Virus record (IMG/VR): IMGVR_UViG_3300031331_000003
Location: 1-42,547 of that record
Origin: a virus
Length of the DNA stretch: 42,547 nt
Reading direction: 5' to 3' (one strand)
The notes below the pieces were generated by a model, which had not been told where the DNA came from, did not search any database, and saw only the letters and a list, made by a program, of their open reading frames with translations. The position numbers were made by a program, and so were the translations under genes. Shown here one piece after another: positions 1 to 8,473 of this stretch. The stretch's first letter is position 1; each line of letters starts with the position of its first letter.

Positions 1-156
1 AATTTAATTGATGTGTTAGAACAGCTAGTTGATGGTGTAATGGCTGGAATGGCAAGAAGCGGAAAATATCGCAAAGAAGTCCCAGATGCTAAAATTTTAT
101 TGAAAGCATACGAAAATACAGCGAAATTTTTATTAGATAATCTTGAAGTAAAATAA
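1..156 (+). CDS. C-terminal part of a 110-residue hypothetical protein (continues from the window end)
   Basis: An open frame enters at base 1 with no start and ends in TAA at 154-156, giving 51 residues rich in helix formers (ends ...FLLDNLEVK). The frame open at the right end of the window (from 42371) stops exactly on a codon boundary at 42547, so if the molecule is circular the two pieces fuse in frame into one 110-residue protein. The N-terminal part (at 42371) carries one membrane helix and this part would be the soluble tail. I do not recognise the family. It is the first gene of the short cluster that ends the rightward arm. Confidence 0.6.
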   Translation, partial: NLIDVLEQLVDGVMAGMARSGKYRKEVPDAKILLKAYENTAKFLLDNLEVK

Positions 157-203
157 CCCCACAATGGTATAAATAAAACGAATAATTTTTAAAAAAAGAT
201 AAA

Positions 204-410
204 ATGACTTGTGTAAAATGTGGCAAAAAAGCTAAAGATGGTTTTAGCATTGACCTTGATATTAAACCAGTTCTTTTTTGTGAAGATTGCAAGGAAGATG
301 TAAAACTTGCTATGATAATGATTATGCAAGGAACTCCAGAAATGTGTTTAGACTTTACTAAAAATTGGGAAAGACCTTTTAAATTTAATAAAAGAATAAA
401 AAAGGAGTGA
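204..410 (+). CDS. Small zinc-ribbon protein
   Basis: 68 residues with two CxxC knuckles (Cys3/Cys6 and Cys26/Cys29), the spacing of a minimal zinc ribbon, followed by a basic C-terminus (ends KRIKKE). Such micro-proteins usually bind nucleic acid or a partner protein, but nothing here identifies the target. The leader before the ATG is A-rich (aaaaaaagataaaATG) with no Shine-Dalgarno. It stops with TGA three bases before the next small zinc-knuckle gene, so the two are probably co-transcribed. One of about nine zinc-ribbon micro-proteins in this genome. Confidence 0.6.
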   Translation: MTCVKCGKKAKDGFSIDLDIKPVLFCEDCKEDVKLAMIMIMQGTPEMCLDFTKNWERPFKFNKRIKKE

Positions 411-413
411 ATA

Positions 414-566
414 ATGAAAAAACTACTAAAAGAGTATCAGAAAGATTTAGAAGAGATTAGTAAAGTGTGTATAAAGTGTAAAAAATTACAGGAGGAAAAC
501 AATGAGTTCTTTTGTTCACGATGTTTAGAAGTGAAAAGAAAATGGATGACTAAGTTAATTAAATAG
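414..566 (+). CDS. 50-residue zinc-knuckle protein
   Basis: The ATG lies three bases after the TGA of the preceding zinc-ribbon gene, just downstream of an AAAGGAG sequence that could act as a ribosome site. The product is lysine-rich with two CxxC pairs (Cys19/Cys22 and Cys34/Cys37), a compact treble-clef or ribbon arrangement. Function unknown. A GC hairpin follows the stop. Confidence 0.5.
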   Translation: MKKLLKEYQKDLEEISKVCIKCKKLQEENNEFFCSRCLEVKRKWMTKLIK

Positions 567-569
567 TTT

Positions 570-595
570 GGCGGAACTATAAACCGCCCTTATTT
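570..595 (+). terminator. Possible intrinsic terminator
   Basis: GGCGG (570-574) pairs with CCGCC (584-588) around a 9-base loop and is followed by a T-rich tail (cttatttt). It sits directly after the zinc-knuckle gene. Five base pairs is short, so efficiency is uncertain. Confidence 0.4.
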
Positions 596-610
596 TAAAA
601 ATCAAATCAA

Positions 611-787
611 ATGAAACATATCTGTATCAGAACACCAAAAGAAATACTATTATTGTCAATCATTGCGATACCTGTTTTTTGTATGTATATAAGTTTAATT
701 CAACTAAAAAGTATTGACAGTAGCCGAATTAGACAAAGAATTAAACCTCAAATTGGGGTTAAAGCAGTTAAAATTTATGCCGAATAA
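611..787 (+). CDS. 58-residue single-span membrane protein
   Basis: An ATG-started frame beginning MKHICIRTPKE, followed by one hydrophobic segment (about residues 11-31, ending near CMYISLI), then a basic tail. Its end overlaps the start of the next small membrane protein by 11 bases, suggesting translational coupling. No family recognised. As a short membrane protein in the early arm it could act in superinfection exclusion or host membrane modification, but that is guesswork. Confidence 0.4.
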   Translation: MKHICIRTPKEILLLSIIAIPVFCMYISLIQLKSIDSSRIRQRIKPQIGVKAVKIYAE

Positions 788-932
788 TTTTATAGAACAA
801 TGGAAAGAGGAAAATAAAAAGTCATTTCGTCATCCTGATTATTATTATGGAAGAAGAGTATTTATTTGGTTTATGACTATTATTAGTATAGTAGCTATTA
901 TTGGACTTGTTTTAGTTAGTTTGTATAATTAA
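777..932 (+). CDS. 51-residue membrane protein
   Basis: I start it at the ATG at 777 (MPNNFIEQWKEENKK), not the upstream in-frame TTG at 714, which lies deep inside the preceding gene. A charged N-terminal half with a run of Tyr/Arg is followed by one strong C-terminal membrane helix (about residues 29-48). It is the last gene of the rightward arm and faces the end of the leftward virion operon, 26 bp away. Function unknown. Confidence 0.45.
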   Translation: MPNNFIEQWKEENKKSFRHPDYYYGRRVFIWFMTIISIVAIIGLVLVSLYN

Positions 933-958
933 AATAATTTTTTATTAGCTTTAAAATA

Positions 959-3181
959 TTATTTTAGATTATTTAAAGACCGTTTTTTATTCACTTGTGC
1001 TTTATCCCACTTTACTTTTAGTTGGGATTTGGTTTCCCCAATAAATTGACCTTCATCTCCATTAAGCCACGCTACATCATCAACATTTACCTTCCTACTA
1101 TAAACATTATTCCCACCAGCATAATCTGTGGCATTCATCTTTGACGGGCTAACAAACTGTGAAGATGGATTATTAAGTTCCTTTGAGCTATAAATGGTTA
1201 TTTTTCCATTATCTAATGCTTGTTGTGCTTTTTGCTTATTAAAATCTGGATAAGAAAAAGACTCTGGATCATCAATAGCTTCTCTAAATGTTTTAATGTC
1301 TTTTACAGTTCTTATTCCAGTATGATAATCATCTGTCATCGGATTAGACTTGTTTATCATATCAATTTGTTTTACTTTCACCCACTCATCAAAACTCTTA
1401 CCTTCTGCTTTGGCTTTTTGGATTGAGGTGGTGAGAGGGTCGGTTTTTACTGTTTTTGGTGATAAAGACCGTGTAGTAAATTTTGGGGATAAAGTTCTTG
1501 ACAAATTTTTGTTTTTTGGTATAATAGAAGATATGTTTTTATCAATTTTTGTAGTAATAGCAGTTGTGGTATCTTTATGGATTTGGGAATAAATATTCTT
1601 AGAAGTATTATTTTTACCACCAATAGCTCTATCAATAAAACTTTTTAAAGGTGGAAATTTTGATATTAAGGTTTCTTTTTCTTTAGTAGAAGCATTGTAA
1701 AGCCATTTAGCAAAACGGGTTTTAAAAGCTGGAGAAGATAAAACTTTATCTGCTCCGATACTTGTTATACCTGCTAAAATACCTGATAAACCACCAGTAA
1801 ATATTGAAGCAATAGCACCCATACCTATTCCTATTTTTCCAGGTAAATTTATTAAATTTTGACGAGATTGAAGTTTATCTCTATATTCCATTACTTTTTT
1901 AGCAGTAATTAAATCAGACATTCCTTCACTAATTTCTTTAAAATCATAACCGTGTTTTTTACCAGCTTCTATAAATTTTTCTTTTAATATTCCATATACT
2001 TTACCGATAGATTTATTAGACACTGTATCTTCACTGACATTACCTGTCCATTTTCTCATTTCACCAACAATTTGTTTTAACTCTAAAACCTCTTGTGGAT
2101 TTAGTTTAGTTAAGTTTTTTATTCCTGATGATATTATTTCTTCTTTTCCTGTTAGTTCATTAACACCGTAAGAAAGATTTTCTGTAATAGCTTTTTTATT
2201 TTCAATTAAACGATTAATTAAAGTTTTTTCATTCTTTTTTGCTGCATCTTGTATGGCTTTATTAAAAATATTATTAATTTCTTTATTAACACTAATTTTT
2301 TCAGATAATAAATTTTTATCTTTTAAATTTACATTCATTTCATCTTTAAGAGTTTTTAACGATTTATTAGTATTTTTCATTCCTTGTTCAAAATTATTAA
2401 ATGGTTCTACATATTTTAATAATCCTCTTGAAGGATTTTTTTCATAAGATAAATCTTTCATTAAAGGTTTAATCATTGAATTTATTATTTTTTCTGCTAC
2501 TTTTGGTGTAGATTTTTTAATACCTTGTCCGACTATTTTAAGTCCAGTGCCGACTACAGGAAATGCTCCACCTAATAAAGCTGCTCTTTTTGCTTCATCT
2601 CCAATTTCACCTTGTTGTAATGCAGTTTGTCCCCCAAATAATCCAGCTTCAGTTAAAGACCTACCAGCTAATCCTGCAACTTTTGCTAATTTAGGAGTTC
2701 CAGCTAATGTTCTTGCTCCCTGAATTGCTTTACCAACTTTAAGTGATGTAGCCCCTGGCACTAAAAATTCACCAACTTGCTCTACTCCAAATCCTATTTT
2801 TTGGGCGGTGTTTGTAGGTTTTAGTTTCTCTTGTAATCCTAAACTTTCTGCTCCAGTTGGACTTTTCGCAAATCCTAATTTTTCTTCCATTGATTTTGGT
2901 GTAATTATTCTGCCAATTCCTTTTAAAGTTTTCTCGCCTAAAGATGACGCACCAGCTAAGGTTGACCCAGCTCCCTTTGCTACTCCTAAAGACATTTGTG
3001 GAACAAAACTACTAACTTTTTGTAAAGTTGATTGTTCTGGTTTTTTAGTTGTTTCAACAGTAATTTTACTTTGATATTCAGGATATTTTTCAAGTATTTT
3101 ATTCGCCAAAACAGTATCATCAATATTATTATACTGAGGATATTTTTGTTTAATTGTTTGTCCTAATTCTTGTAAATTCAT
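959..3181 (-). CDS. Internal virion (DNA ejection) protein with C-terminal ADP-ribosyltransferase-like domain
   Basis: 740 residues. Residues 1-40 (MNLQELGQTIKQKYPQYNNI...) match the N-terminal signature common to podovirus internal or ejection proteins. Residues about 55-220 are a long Gly/Ala-rich hydrophobic stretch of the type that helps cross the host envelope. A charged, probably coiled middle follows. The last 122 residues (from about 619, YHTGIRTVKD...) differ: a conserved-looking block with ITIYSSKE, FVSPSKMNATDYAGG and VNVDDVAWLNGDEGQ, which I associate with a phage polyvalent-protein domain of ADP-ribosyltransferase-like fold. The catalytic assignment is inference. It is the last gene of the virion operon. 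If correct, a modifying enzyme would enter the cell with the DNA, as T4 Alt does. Confidence 0.6.
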   Translation of the reverse strand: MNLQELGQTIKQKYPQYNNIDDTVLANKILEKYPEYQSKITVETTKKPEQSTLQKVSSFVPQMSLGVAKGAGSTLAGASSLGEKTLKGIGRIITPKSMEEKLGFAKSPTGAESLGLQEKLKPTNTAQKIGFGVEQVGEFLVPGATSLKVGKAIQGARTLAGTPKLAKVAGLAGRSLTEAGLFGGQTALQQGEIGDEAKRAALLGGAFPVVGTGLKIVGQGIKKSTPKVAEKIINSMIKPLMKDLSYEKNPSRGLLKYVEPFNNFEQGMKNTNKSLKTLKDEMNVNLKDKNLLSEKISVNKEINNIFNKAIQDAAKKNEKTLINRLIENKKAITENLSYGVNELTGKEEIISSGIKNLTKLNPQEVLELKQIVGEMRKWTGNVSEDTVSNKSIGKVYGILKEKFIEAGKKHGYDFKEISEGMSDLITAKKVMEYRDKLQSRQNLINLPGKIGIGMGAIASIFTGGLSGILAGITSIGADKVLSSPAFKTRFAKWLYNASTKEKETLISKFPPLKSFIDRAIGGKNNTSKNIYSQIHKDTTTAITTKIDKNISSIIPKNKNLSRTLSPKFTTRSLSPKTVKTDPLTTSIQKAKAEGKSFDEWVKVKQIDMINKSNPMTDDYHTGIRTVKDIKTFREAIDDPESFSYPDFNKQKAQQALDNGKITIYSSKELNNPSSQFVSPSKMNATDYAGGNNVYSRKVNVDDVAWLNGDEGQFIGETKSQLKVKWDKAQVNKKRSLNNLK

Positions 3182-3185
3182 ATTT

Positions 3186-5132
3186 TTAAATTCCTAAATT
3201 AAGCGGGTCATTATTTATACCAAGTCCAAGCGGGTCATTATCTTCTCCCCCCTTAAATTCCGCCCTATATTTTTCAGGGTTAGCAATAGACATTTGTAAT
3301 TCATTTTCTTTATCTTTAATAAACTGTTCAAAACTTTGAGCCTCTTTTTGTCCATAAAGTGAAATTCTATTATCCATACTTATTAAAGTATTCTTATCAA
3401 GTGAAGGTAAGCCATATAAAGACCTGCGAGAATTTGTTTGTCCTAAAAGCATATTCTGAAATGATTTTATTTTTTCAATAGCATTAAATGGATTGTCTTT
3501 AACAGTTGGAATTAAATCATCTAAAAACTTAAGTTCAGCTTCTGTTACATTTGAACCTGCCATTTTTAATCTCCACTCACTAATCAAACCTGTTAAATCA
3601 CTACTTAAAGATTGAAAATTTTTATCAGCTACAAATTTCTTTTTTAATTTTTCATAATTACCAGATATAATACCTAATTTATTAAGATTTGTTTGAATTT
3701 TATCAATTGTTTTTTCTCCAAAATTAAAAGCAAAATTAGTGGCAGCTTCATTATCTTTAGCTTCTGTATCACCTTGTTCAGCAAAAATCATTTTCTCAAC
3801 TTTATTGATTGCTCCAGAAATATTATCACTATTTATTAACCGAGCTAAACCAATCATATCAAATCCAGATAATCCATCTTCACCAGTATTTTGTAATAAT
3901 ATATCTTTTAAAACATTAGCAATGTCTTGATTTTTTTCTATGCGATAACCAAGAACATCGTCAATAATCTCATATTCACTTTTGCCTTGTTTATTTCCTT
4001 CCGTAACAAAACCTTCAACTCTTTCACTCTCTTTATCAGATATACGAGTTCCATAAATACTTTTACCTAAACGAGCAGTTAATATTGACATTACATATTT
4101 ATCAGTATTATCACCTTCCTCCCAACCTTCTCGTTGTGTCATTTTTTCAATTAAAGTATTCAATTCATTATCATTCATACTTCCAGTTGTTTTATCTGTA
4201 AATTCAGGAGCCACATCAGCACCATATCCATTACCGCTCCATCTTCTCATAGCTTGTTCAAGTGGTAAATCACGATAAGAAGCACTTTTTAATAAATCGC
4301 GCGCTGCTTGTAATCCAACTTCAACAGAAGGAAAATTGGCAAAAACACCACCATCTGTTGCTTCAGTTCCAGCAACCGCACCATATTTTGAAGAAAAATC
4401 ACCAAATTTTATATTAAGTGGGTTATTATTTCTCCAAGAAACAGAACCACCTGTTTTTTCTCCTGTTTCATTTCCATAAATCACCTTACCTGTAGTAGGA
4501 TCAATAAGTTTTTGTCCTTCAGAAACTACCACTGGTTTTTGTCCATCTGTTGTCATCGCTAAATCCTGTGCTTGTTTAAGTTTAATTTGCATTTCAGGTG
4601 TCATTTGATTACTTTTTAAAGCCATAAATTCTTCAGCTGTTAATGAAGGTAAAAAAGTTGGAGCTGTTTGTGTAAAGGAATTTATTAACATAGAGGCATA
4701 TTCTGCATCTTGTTGTTGTTTTTCTACCATTTGTGTCATTGTTGATTCATAAATATCAGCAATTGGTCTTTTATAAAGGTCAGATTGTTGTGAATAAGCC
4801 TGACGCGCAGTTTCCGGATTTATAAGAGATACACCTTTTCCTGCATATTGATTTATAACATCAGATACTGATGGTTTATTTTTTTGATAAGCCCCGAAAG
4901 AAATCTGTTTTAAGACATCCTGAAAAGCCGAAAGCGACCCCGTTGGTAATTTACGAGATTCAGTTGATATTGTTTCGTTAGAATCTGTGGATAAAGTTCC
5001 TTCTAAAGAACGACCACTCACCACTCCTCTATCACTAATAGTAGTTCCTTCAGGGGCTTTCATTAGTTTTCCATAATTTGGATTAGGTTGTCCATTATCT
5101 AAATATTGTTTTAAATCTAATTCTCCAGCCAT
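3186..5132 (-). CDS. Internal virion protein with peptidoglycan-hydrolase-like domain
   Basis: 648 residues. A low-complexity N-terminal region is followed at about residues 230-350 by RNNNPLNIKFG...GVFANFPSVEVGLQAARDLL...RRWSGNGYG. This is the signature of the phage muramidase/P5-like lysozyme family (R-N-N-N-P-x-N-I start, a phrase about being fully covered by 'F-P-S', then the W-S-G motif). The remaining 300 residues look helical. A hydrolytic domain in the ejection-protein block fits a virion enzyme that opens the cell wall during DNA entry rather than the lysis enzyme, which is encoded elsewhere (11572-12621). It lies 4 bp before the next ejection gene. The enzymatic call rests on motif memory, not alignment. 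Confidence 0.6.
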   Translation of the reverse strand: MAGELDLKQYLDNGQPNPNYGKLMKAPEGTTISDRGVVSGRSLEGTLSTDSNETISTESRKLPTGSLSAFQDVLKQISFGAYQKNKPSVSDVINQYAGKGVSLINPETARQAYSQQSDLYKRPIADIYESTMTQMVEKQQQDAEYASMLINSFTQTAPTFLPSLTAEEFMALKSNQMTPEMQIKLKQAQDLAMTTDGQKPVVVSEGQKLIDPTTGKVIYGNETGEKTGGSVSWRNNNPLNIKFGDFSSKYGAVAGTEATDGGVFANFPSVEVGLQAARDLLKSASYRDLPLEQAMRRWSGNGYGADVAPEFTDKTTGSMNDNELNTLIEKMTQREGWEEGDNTDKYVMSILTARLGKSIYGTRISDKESERVEGFVTEGNKQGKSEYEIIDDVLGYRIEKNQDIANVLKDILLQNTGEDGLSGFDMIGLARLINSDNISGAINKVEKMIFAEQGDTEAKDNEAATNFAFNFGEKTIDKIQTNLNKLGIISGNYEKLKKKFVADKNFQSLSSDLTGLISEWRLKMAGSNVTEAELKFLDDLIPTVKDNPFNAIEKIKSFQNMLLGQTNSRRSLYGLPSLDKNTLISMDNRISLYGQKEAQSFEQFIKDKENELQMSIANPEKYRAEFKGGEDNDPLGLGINNDPLNLGI

Positions 5133-5133
5133 A

Positions 5134-6258
5134 TTATTTTATATTTAATTGAGTTTGATTAAGTGTATTTACCCAGTTGGTTACAAATTCAGCTTTTTTC
5201 ATATCCATTGTTCCTGTAAGTCCACCCAAAGGAGTTATACCAGATACGCCAGATTTATCTGAACCTAAAGTAGCTTCTCCTTGTCGCTGAATATTTGTTA
5301 AATTTTCTTTTTTTTGTCTTTCTAAATCAGAAACATTTTGTTGTAATGTTTTTGTATCTCTTTCTGTTCCTAATTGTAAATCTCTTACTGCTTTGTTATA
5401 TTGTCTATTAGTGCTTTCTGCTAACCCTTGTTGTTCAGTTCTTAATTGGTCTTCTGCAGTAGCTCTCGGTGAAGAAAAAGCTAATCCACTTTCCGCAGCG
5501 TTTTGTTGTAAATTATAAAGATTATTTTTATAGGTTTTTAATTGATTGGCTAATTCTGATTGTTGCTCTAAGGATAAATATTCTCTATTAAAAGTTAAAT
5601 CTTCTTGAAGTCCTTTTATTCTATCTTCAATTTGTTTACGATTACTTTCATAATCATTTTCAATTTTTCCAACAGCTCTTTGAATTTCATCCTGAGTAAT
5701 ACGAATTTGTTCTTTTATATATGGGTCAGCTATTTTAATTGCTTCGTCTAATGCTAATTGTGATTTTGCTTTTTCTTCTTCTGACGAGGCCTTCATTGAA
5801 GTATAAGCTAAACCAACCAAAGATTTTTGGTCTTCGGTTAAAGAATTATATGAAGTAGACTGCTTAACTTCTTCTGGTAAATTATCTGTAATTTGTGAAG
5901 TTTGTTGTGAAGTTTCTTGATTTTGTGAAGTTTCTTGTTTTTGAATTACTTGTTTATCACTTGGTAGATAAGATTTCCAAGATGAACCTAAACCATAATT
6001 AAAATTATCAATATCAGTTTGAGTAATTGGTGAACCACCTTTGATAGCGTCTAATCTGTTCTGTAATTGAGTTTTTTGTTTATCAGAAAGTCCACTCTTA
6101 AATTGTAAAGTAGAAGTAGTTTTGGTTGGTGTAGATGTTGATGTGTTTTGGGTCGGTGAAGAAGGACTGGAAGTTGTCCAACCTTTTTTCAGATAATTAT
6201 TTTTTAATTCCTCAGGAACACTCATTGATGTTCCTTGTGGAGAATACATTGTAATCAT
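5134..6258 (-). CDS. Coiled-coil internal virion protein
   Basis: 374 residues. The N-terminus (MITMYSPQGTSMSVPEELKNNYLKKGW) is followed by a Ser/Thr/Pro linker, and residues about 140-350 are almost continuous Gln/Glu/Lys-rich coiled coil. It lies between the tail fibre gene and the hydrolase-bearing internal protein, with gaps of 1-18 bp, so it is translated in the same operon. Position and composition suit the third of three ejection proteins (compare P22 gp7/gp16/gp20 or T7 gp14/15/16 as a functional class only). No catalytic motif seen. Confidence 0.5.
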   Translation of the reverse strand: MITMYSPQGTSMSVPEELKNNYLKKGWTTSSPSSPTQNTSTSTPTKTTSTLQFKSGLSDKQKTQLQNRLDAIKGGSPITQTDIDNFNYGLGSSWKSYLPSDKQVIQKQETSQNQETSQQTSQITDNLPEEVKQSTSYNSLTEDQKSLVGLAYTSMKASSEEEKAKSQLALDEAIKIADPYIKEQIRITQDEIQRAVGKIENDYESNRKQIEDRIKGLQEDLTFNREYLSLEQQSELANQLKTYKNNLYNLQQNAAESGLAFSSPRATAEDQLRTEQQGLAESTNRQYNKAVRDLQLGTERDTKTLQQNVSDLERQKKENLTNIQRQGEATLGSDKSGVSGITPLGGLTGTMDMKKAEFVTNWVNTLNQTQLNIK

Positions 6259-6276
6259 ATTTTTATTATTTTAAAA

Positions 6277-8472
6277 TTATTCAGACATCCAAACATCCCA
6301 CATATATAAATATAATCCACGAGATGCGTCATCTATTGGATCAACAATAACATCATAAATTCTATTTGCTCCCGATGTCCCTGACGGTAAATTAGTTGAT
6401 ATAGTGCCAATAGAAACTCCATCATAAATAAATTCTGCTCCTGAACCAGGTGTATATGAAATTTCTACCGAATGAGGATTTGTATCTACTGTATCTAATT
6501 GTAAAGTTGATTGAGATGTTCCATTTCCAACACTACCTCTAACATTTCCACCATAAATATAAATTCCAAAATGCCTATCAGTATTTGTAGTTGTTCCTGT
6601 TGTTCCTCCACCTATCGTTATCCAAACATATTGCCAATCAGTATGAGTTAATTCATAAGAAAAACGTAATTTCCAACTTTTATCCCAAGAAAAAGTATTA
6701 AAACTTTGTGTTACATCTTTATACATTTCAATATATTCTAAGCTGGTATCTATTGAATTTATAAATAATCCAACACCCCCAGTTGTAATAGTCCCACCAT
6801 TTAAAACAGAAGAATATCCATCAATTCCTTCAAAAAGTGTAAACCATCTAAAATCATTTCTTTGAAAATTTCCTCTTATTCTTAATCCATTTGTTGGGTC
6901 ATATTTAAAATATTTAGTTTCTTCCCCTGCCGCTATACCAAATAAACTTGAACTATAATCTAAAAATCCATTAAGATCCCCAACTCTAACTTTTTGCACA
7001 TCTGAATCAACTACAGCTACACCTGTTTTATCAATAAATACTCCTGTGCCACTATCTTCAGCAGTTGGCGGAGTATCACCAAAAGCAATATAAGCATTAC
7101 CTGTATTAGATAGAGTTACACCAGTTCCCGTAATAATTCCACTACCAATCGTCCATCCACTTGTTCCACCAATATAACCTGTATCAGCTACTATAACACC
7201 TTTAATATAAGCATTATCAGTATATAAACCCCATACATCTGTTGAAGAAAGCCCAACATCAGCGTCGATTATTCCTTTTAACCAACCAAAACGTCCGTGT
7301 AAAGTATAATCAGAATAAGTATTTGAATTTCTACCATAAATATCTATATAAGGACTATTTGCTGATGAACTATCAAGTAAAACAAAACCTGTTTTTGTTC
7401 CAGTTCCTACCCCCATTGAAACAACAGCTGTTCCTTTTTTCCAAACAGGATTATTATCAGCCGTATAGTTAGAAGCTAAATCACGAGTTACAGTATAAGT
7501 TGGAGCTGAACCAGCGTTAGTTATTAACATCCATTCATCATCAGAACCATCTTTAAGACGGATTACTTCATTAGCAGAAAAAGTCGTTTCACCTGTTATA
7601 ATCACCGTAGAAACATCTAAAGCAGTCATATCACTTGCTAATACATCAGCACTTGAAACAAGCACTATTCCATTAACTGCTGAAATAGTATCTTTTTCAA
7701 AAACAGATGTTCTAATTATTCCTCTAACAGTTATATTTTGAAATTCAGCTGTTCCACTGTTAGAAATATTCCAACCAGACCCAAGCGGTCCAGAAACAAA
7801 TGAGGTAGAACCAATTGATGTTTCGCCTAAAACACATCCACCTATTGTTCCTGATGTTGCGTCTATAACTCCTGCGGATGAAACTTTAAACGTATTTGAA
7901 AGTGATAATCCTGATGTGCCAAAATACATTGTATTTAAAGTATCATAAGCACCTGTTGATAAAGCTGTTGCTGACAATGTCCAACCAGCTATTGTTCCTG
8001 ATTCAAATTTAGCTACACCTGCTGGAGTTATTGAAGCAGGAGCGTCAGCAAAAGCAACTGCTCCCCACCAAGTATTACCTGAAGCATCCACTTTAAACCA
8101 ATCTGGTGAAGTTCCGATAGCGATTGTTCCGGCAACCAAATTACCGTGTATAGTAAAAGTATTAGCAGTTGTTACTGCCCAATCAGCACCATTTGTTGGA
8201 GTGCCAATAATCCATTTATATATATTATCTCTGTCTAATCCCATTAGAATACCAGCTTGACTATCTGAGAATGTTTTTTTGCCGTGTCCGAGTAATGACC
8301 CTAATTCACCAGATAATATAGTTTCAGAAGCCACTCCACTATTTATTGGATTATTTTGTGAATTAGAAACTGAAACCAAAGGCACAGTTGTGTCCTTCTC
8401 TAAATTTATTGGCTCAGTTAAAGAGTTTCCTTTACGAAGCCAACTATCAAATCCATTATCATATATAGACAT
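6277..8472 (-). CDS. Tail fibre / receptor-binding protein
   Basis: 731 residues. After a short N-terminal region (MSIYDNGFDSWLRKGNSL) comes LLGHGKKTFSDSQAGILMGLD, resembling the phrase used by many phage tail proteins before repeated beta-structure. Residues about 90-520 are Gly/Ser/Thr-rich with recurring short elements (GTIAGWTLS, GTSGWTIGSG) typical of triple-stranded fibre shafts. The last 190 residues (WFTLFEGIDGYSS...GLYLYMWDVWMSE) look like a jelly-roll lectin domain, with PHSVEISYTP and EFIYDGVSIG. It sits next to the nozzle gene, as expected for a fibre attached to the tail tip. Adsorption specificity is inferred. Confidence 0.6.
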   Translation of the reverse strand: MSIYDNGFDSWLRKGNSLTEPINLEKDTTVPLVSVSNSQNNPINSGVASETILSGELGSLLGHGKKTFSDSQAGILMGLDRDNIYKWIIGTPTNGADWAVTTANTFTIHGNLVAGTIAIGTSPDWFKVDASGNTWWGAVAFADAPASITPAGVAKFESGTIAGWTLSATALSTGAYDTLNTMYFGTSGLSLSNTFKVSSAGVIDATSGTIGGCVLGETSIGSTSFVSGPLGSGWNISNSGTAEFQNITVRGIIRTSVFEKDTISAVNGIVLVSSADVLASDMTALDVSTVIITGETTFSANEVIRLKDGSDDEWMLITNAGSAPTYTVTRDLASNYTADNNPVWKKGTAVVSMGVGTGTKTGFVLLDSSSANSPYIDIYGRNSNTYSDYTLHGRFGWLKGIIDADVGLSSTDVWGLYTDNAYIKGVIVADTGYIGGTSGWTIGSGIITGTGVTLSNTGNAYIAFGDTPPTAEDSGTGVFIDKTGVAVVDSDVQKVRVGDLNGFLDYSSSLFGIAAGEETKYFKYDPTNGLRIRGNFQRNDFRWFTLFEGIDGYSSVLNGGTITTGGVGLFINSIDTSLEYIEMYKDVTQSFNTFSWDKSWKLRFSYELTHTDWQYVWITIGGGTTGTTTNTDRHFGIYIYGGNVRGSVGNGTSQSTLQLDTVDTNPHSVEISYTPGSGAEFIYDGVSIGTISTNLPSGTSGANRIYDVIVDPIDDASRGLYLYMWDVWMSE

Positions 8473-8473
8473 A

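Noticed and set aside
714-776. Longer start (TTG at 714) for the membrane protein at 777
   Set aside because: TTG lies inside the preceding gene and lacks a leader; ATG at 777 overlaps by only 11 bp.
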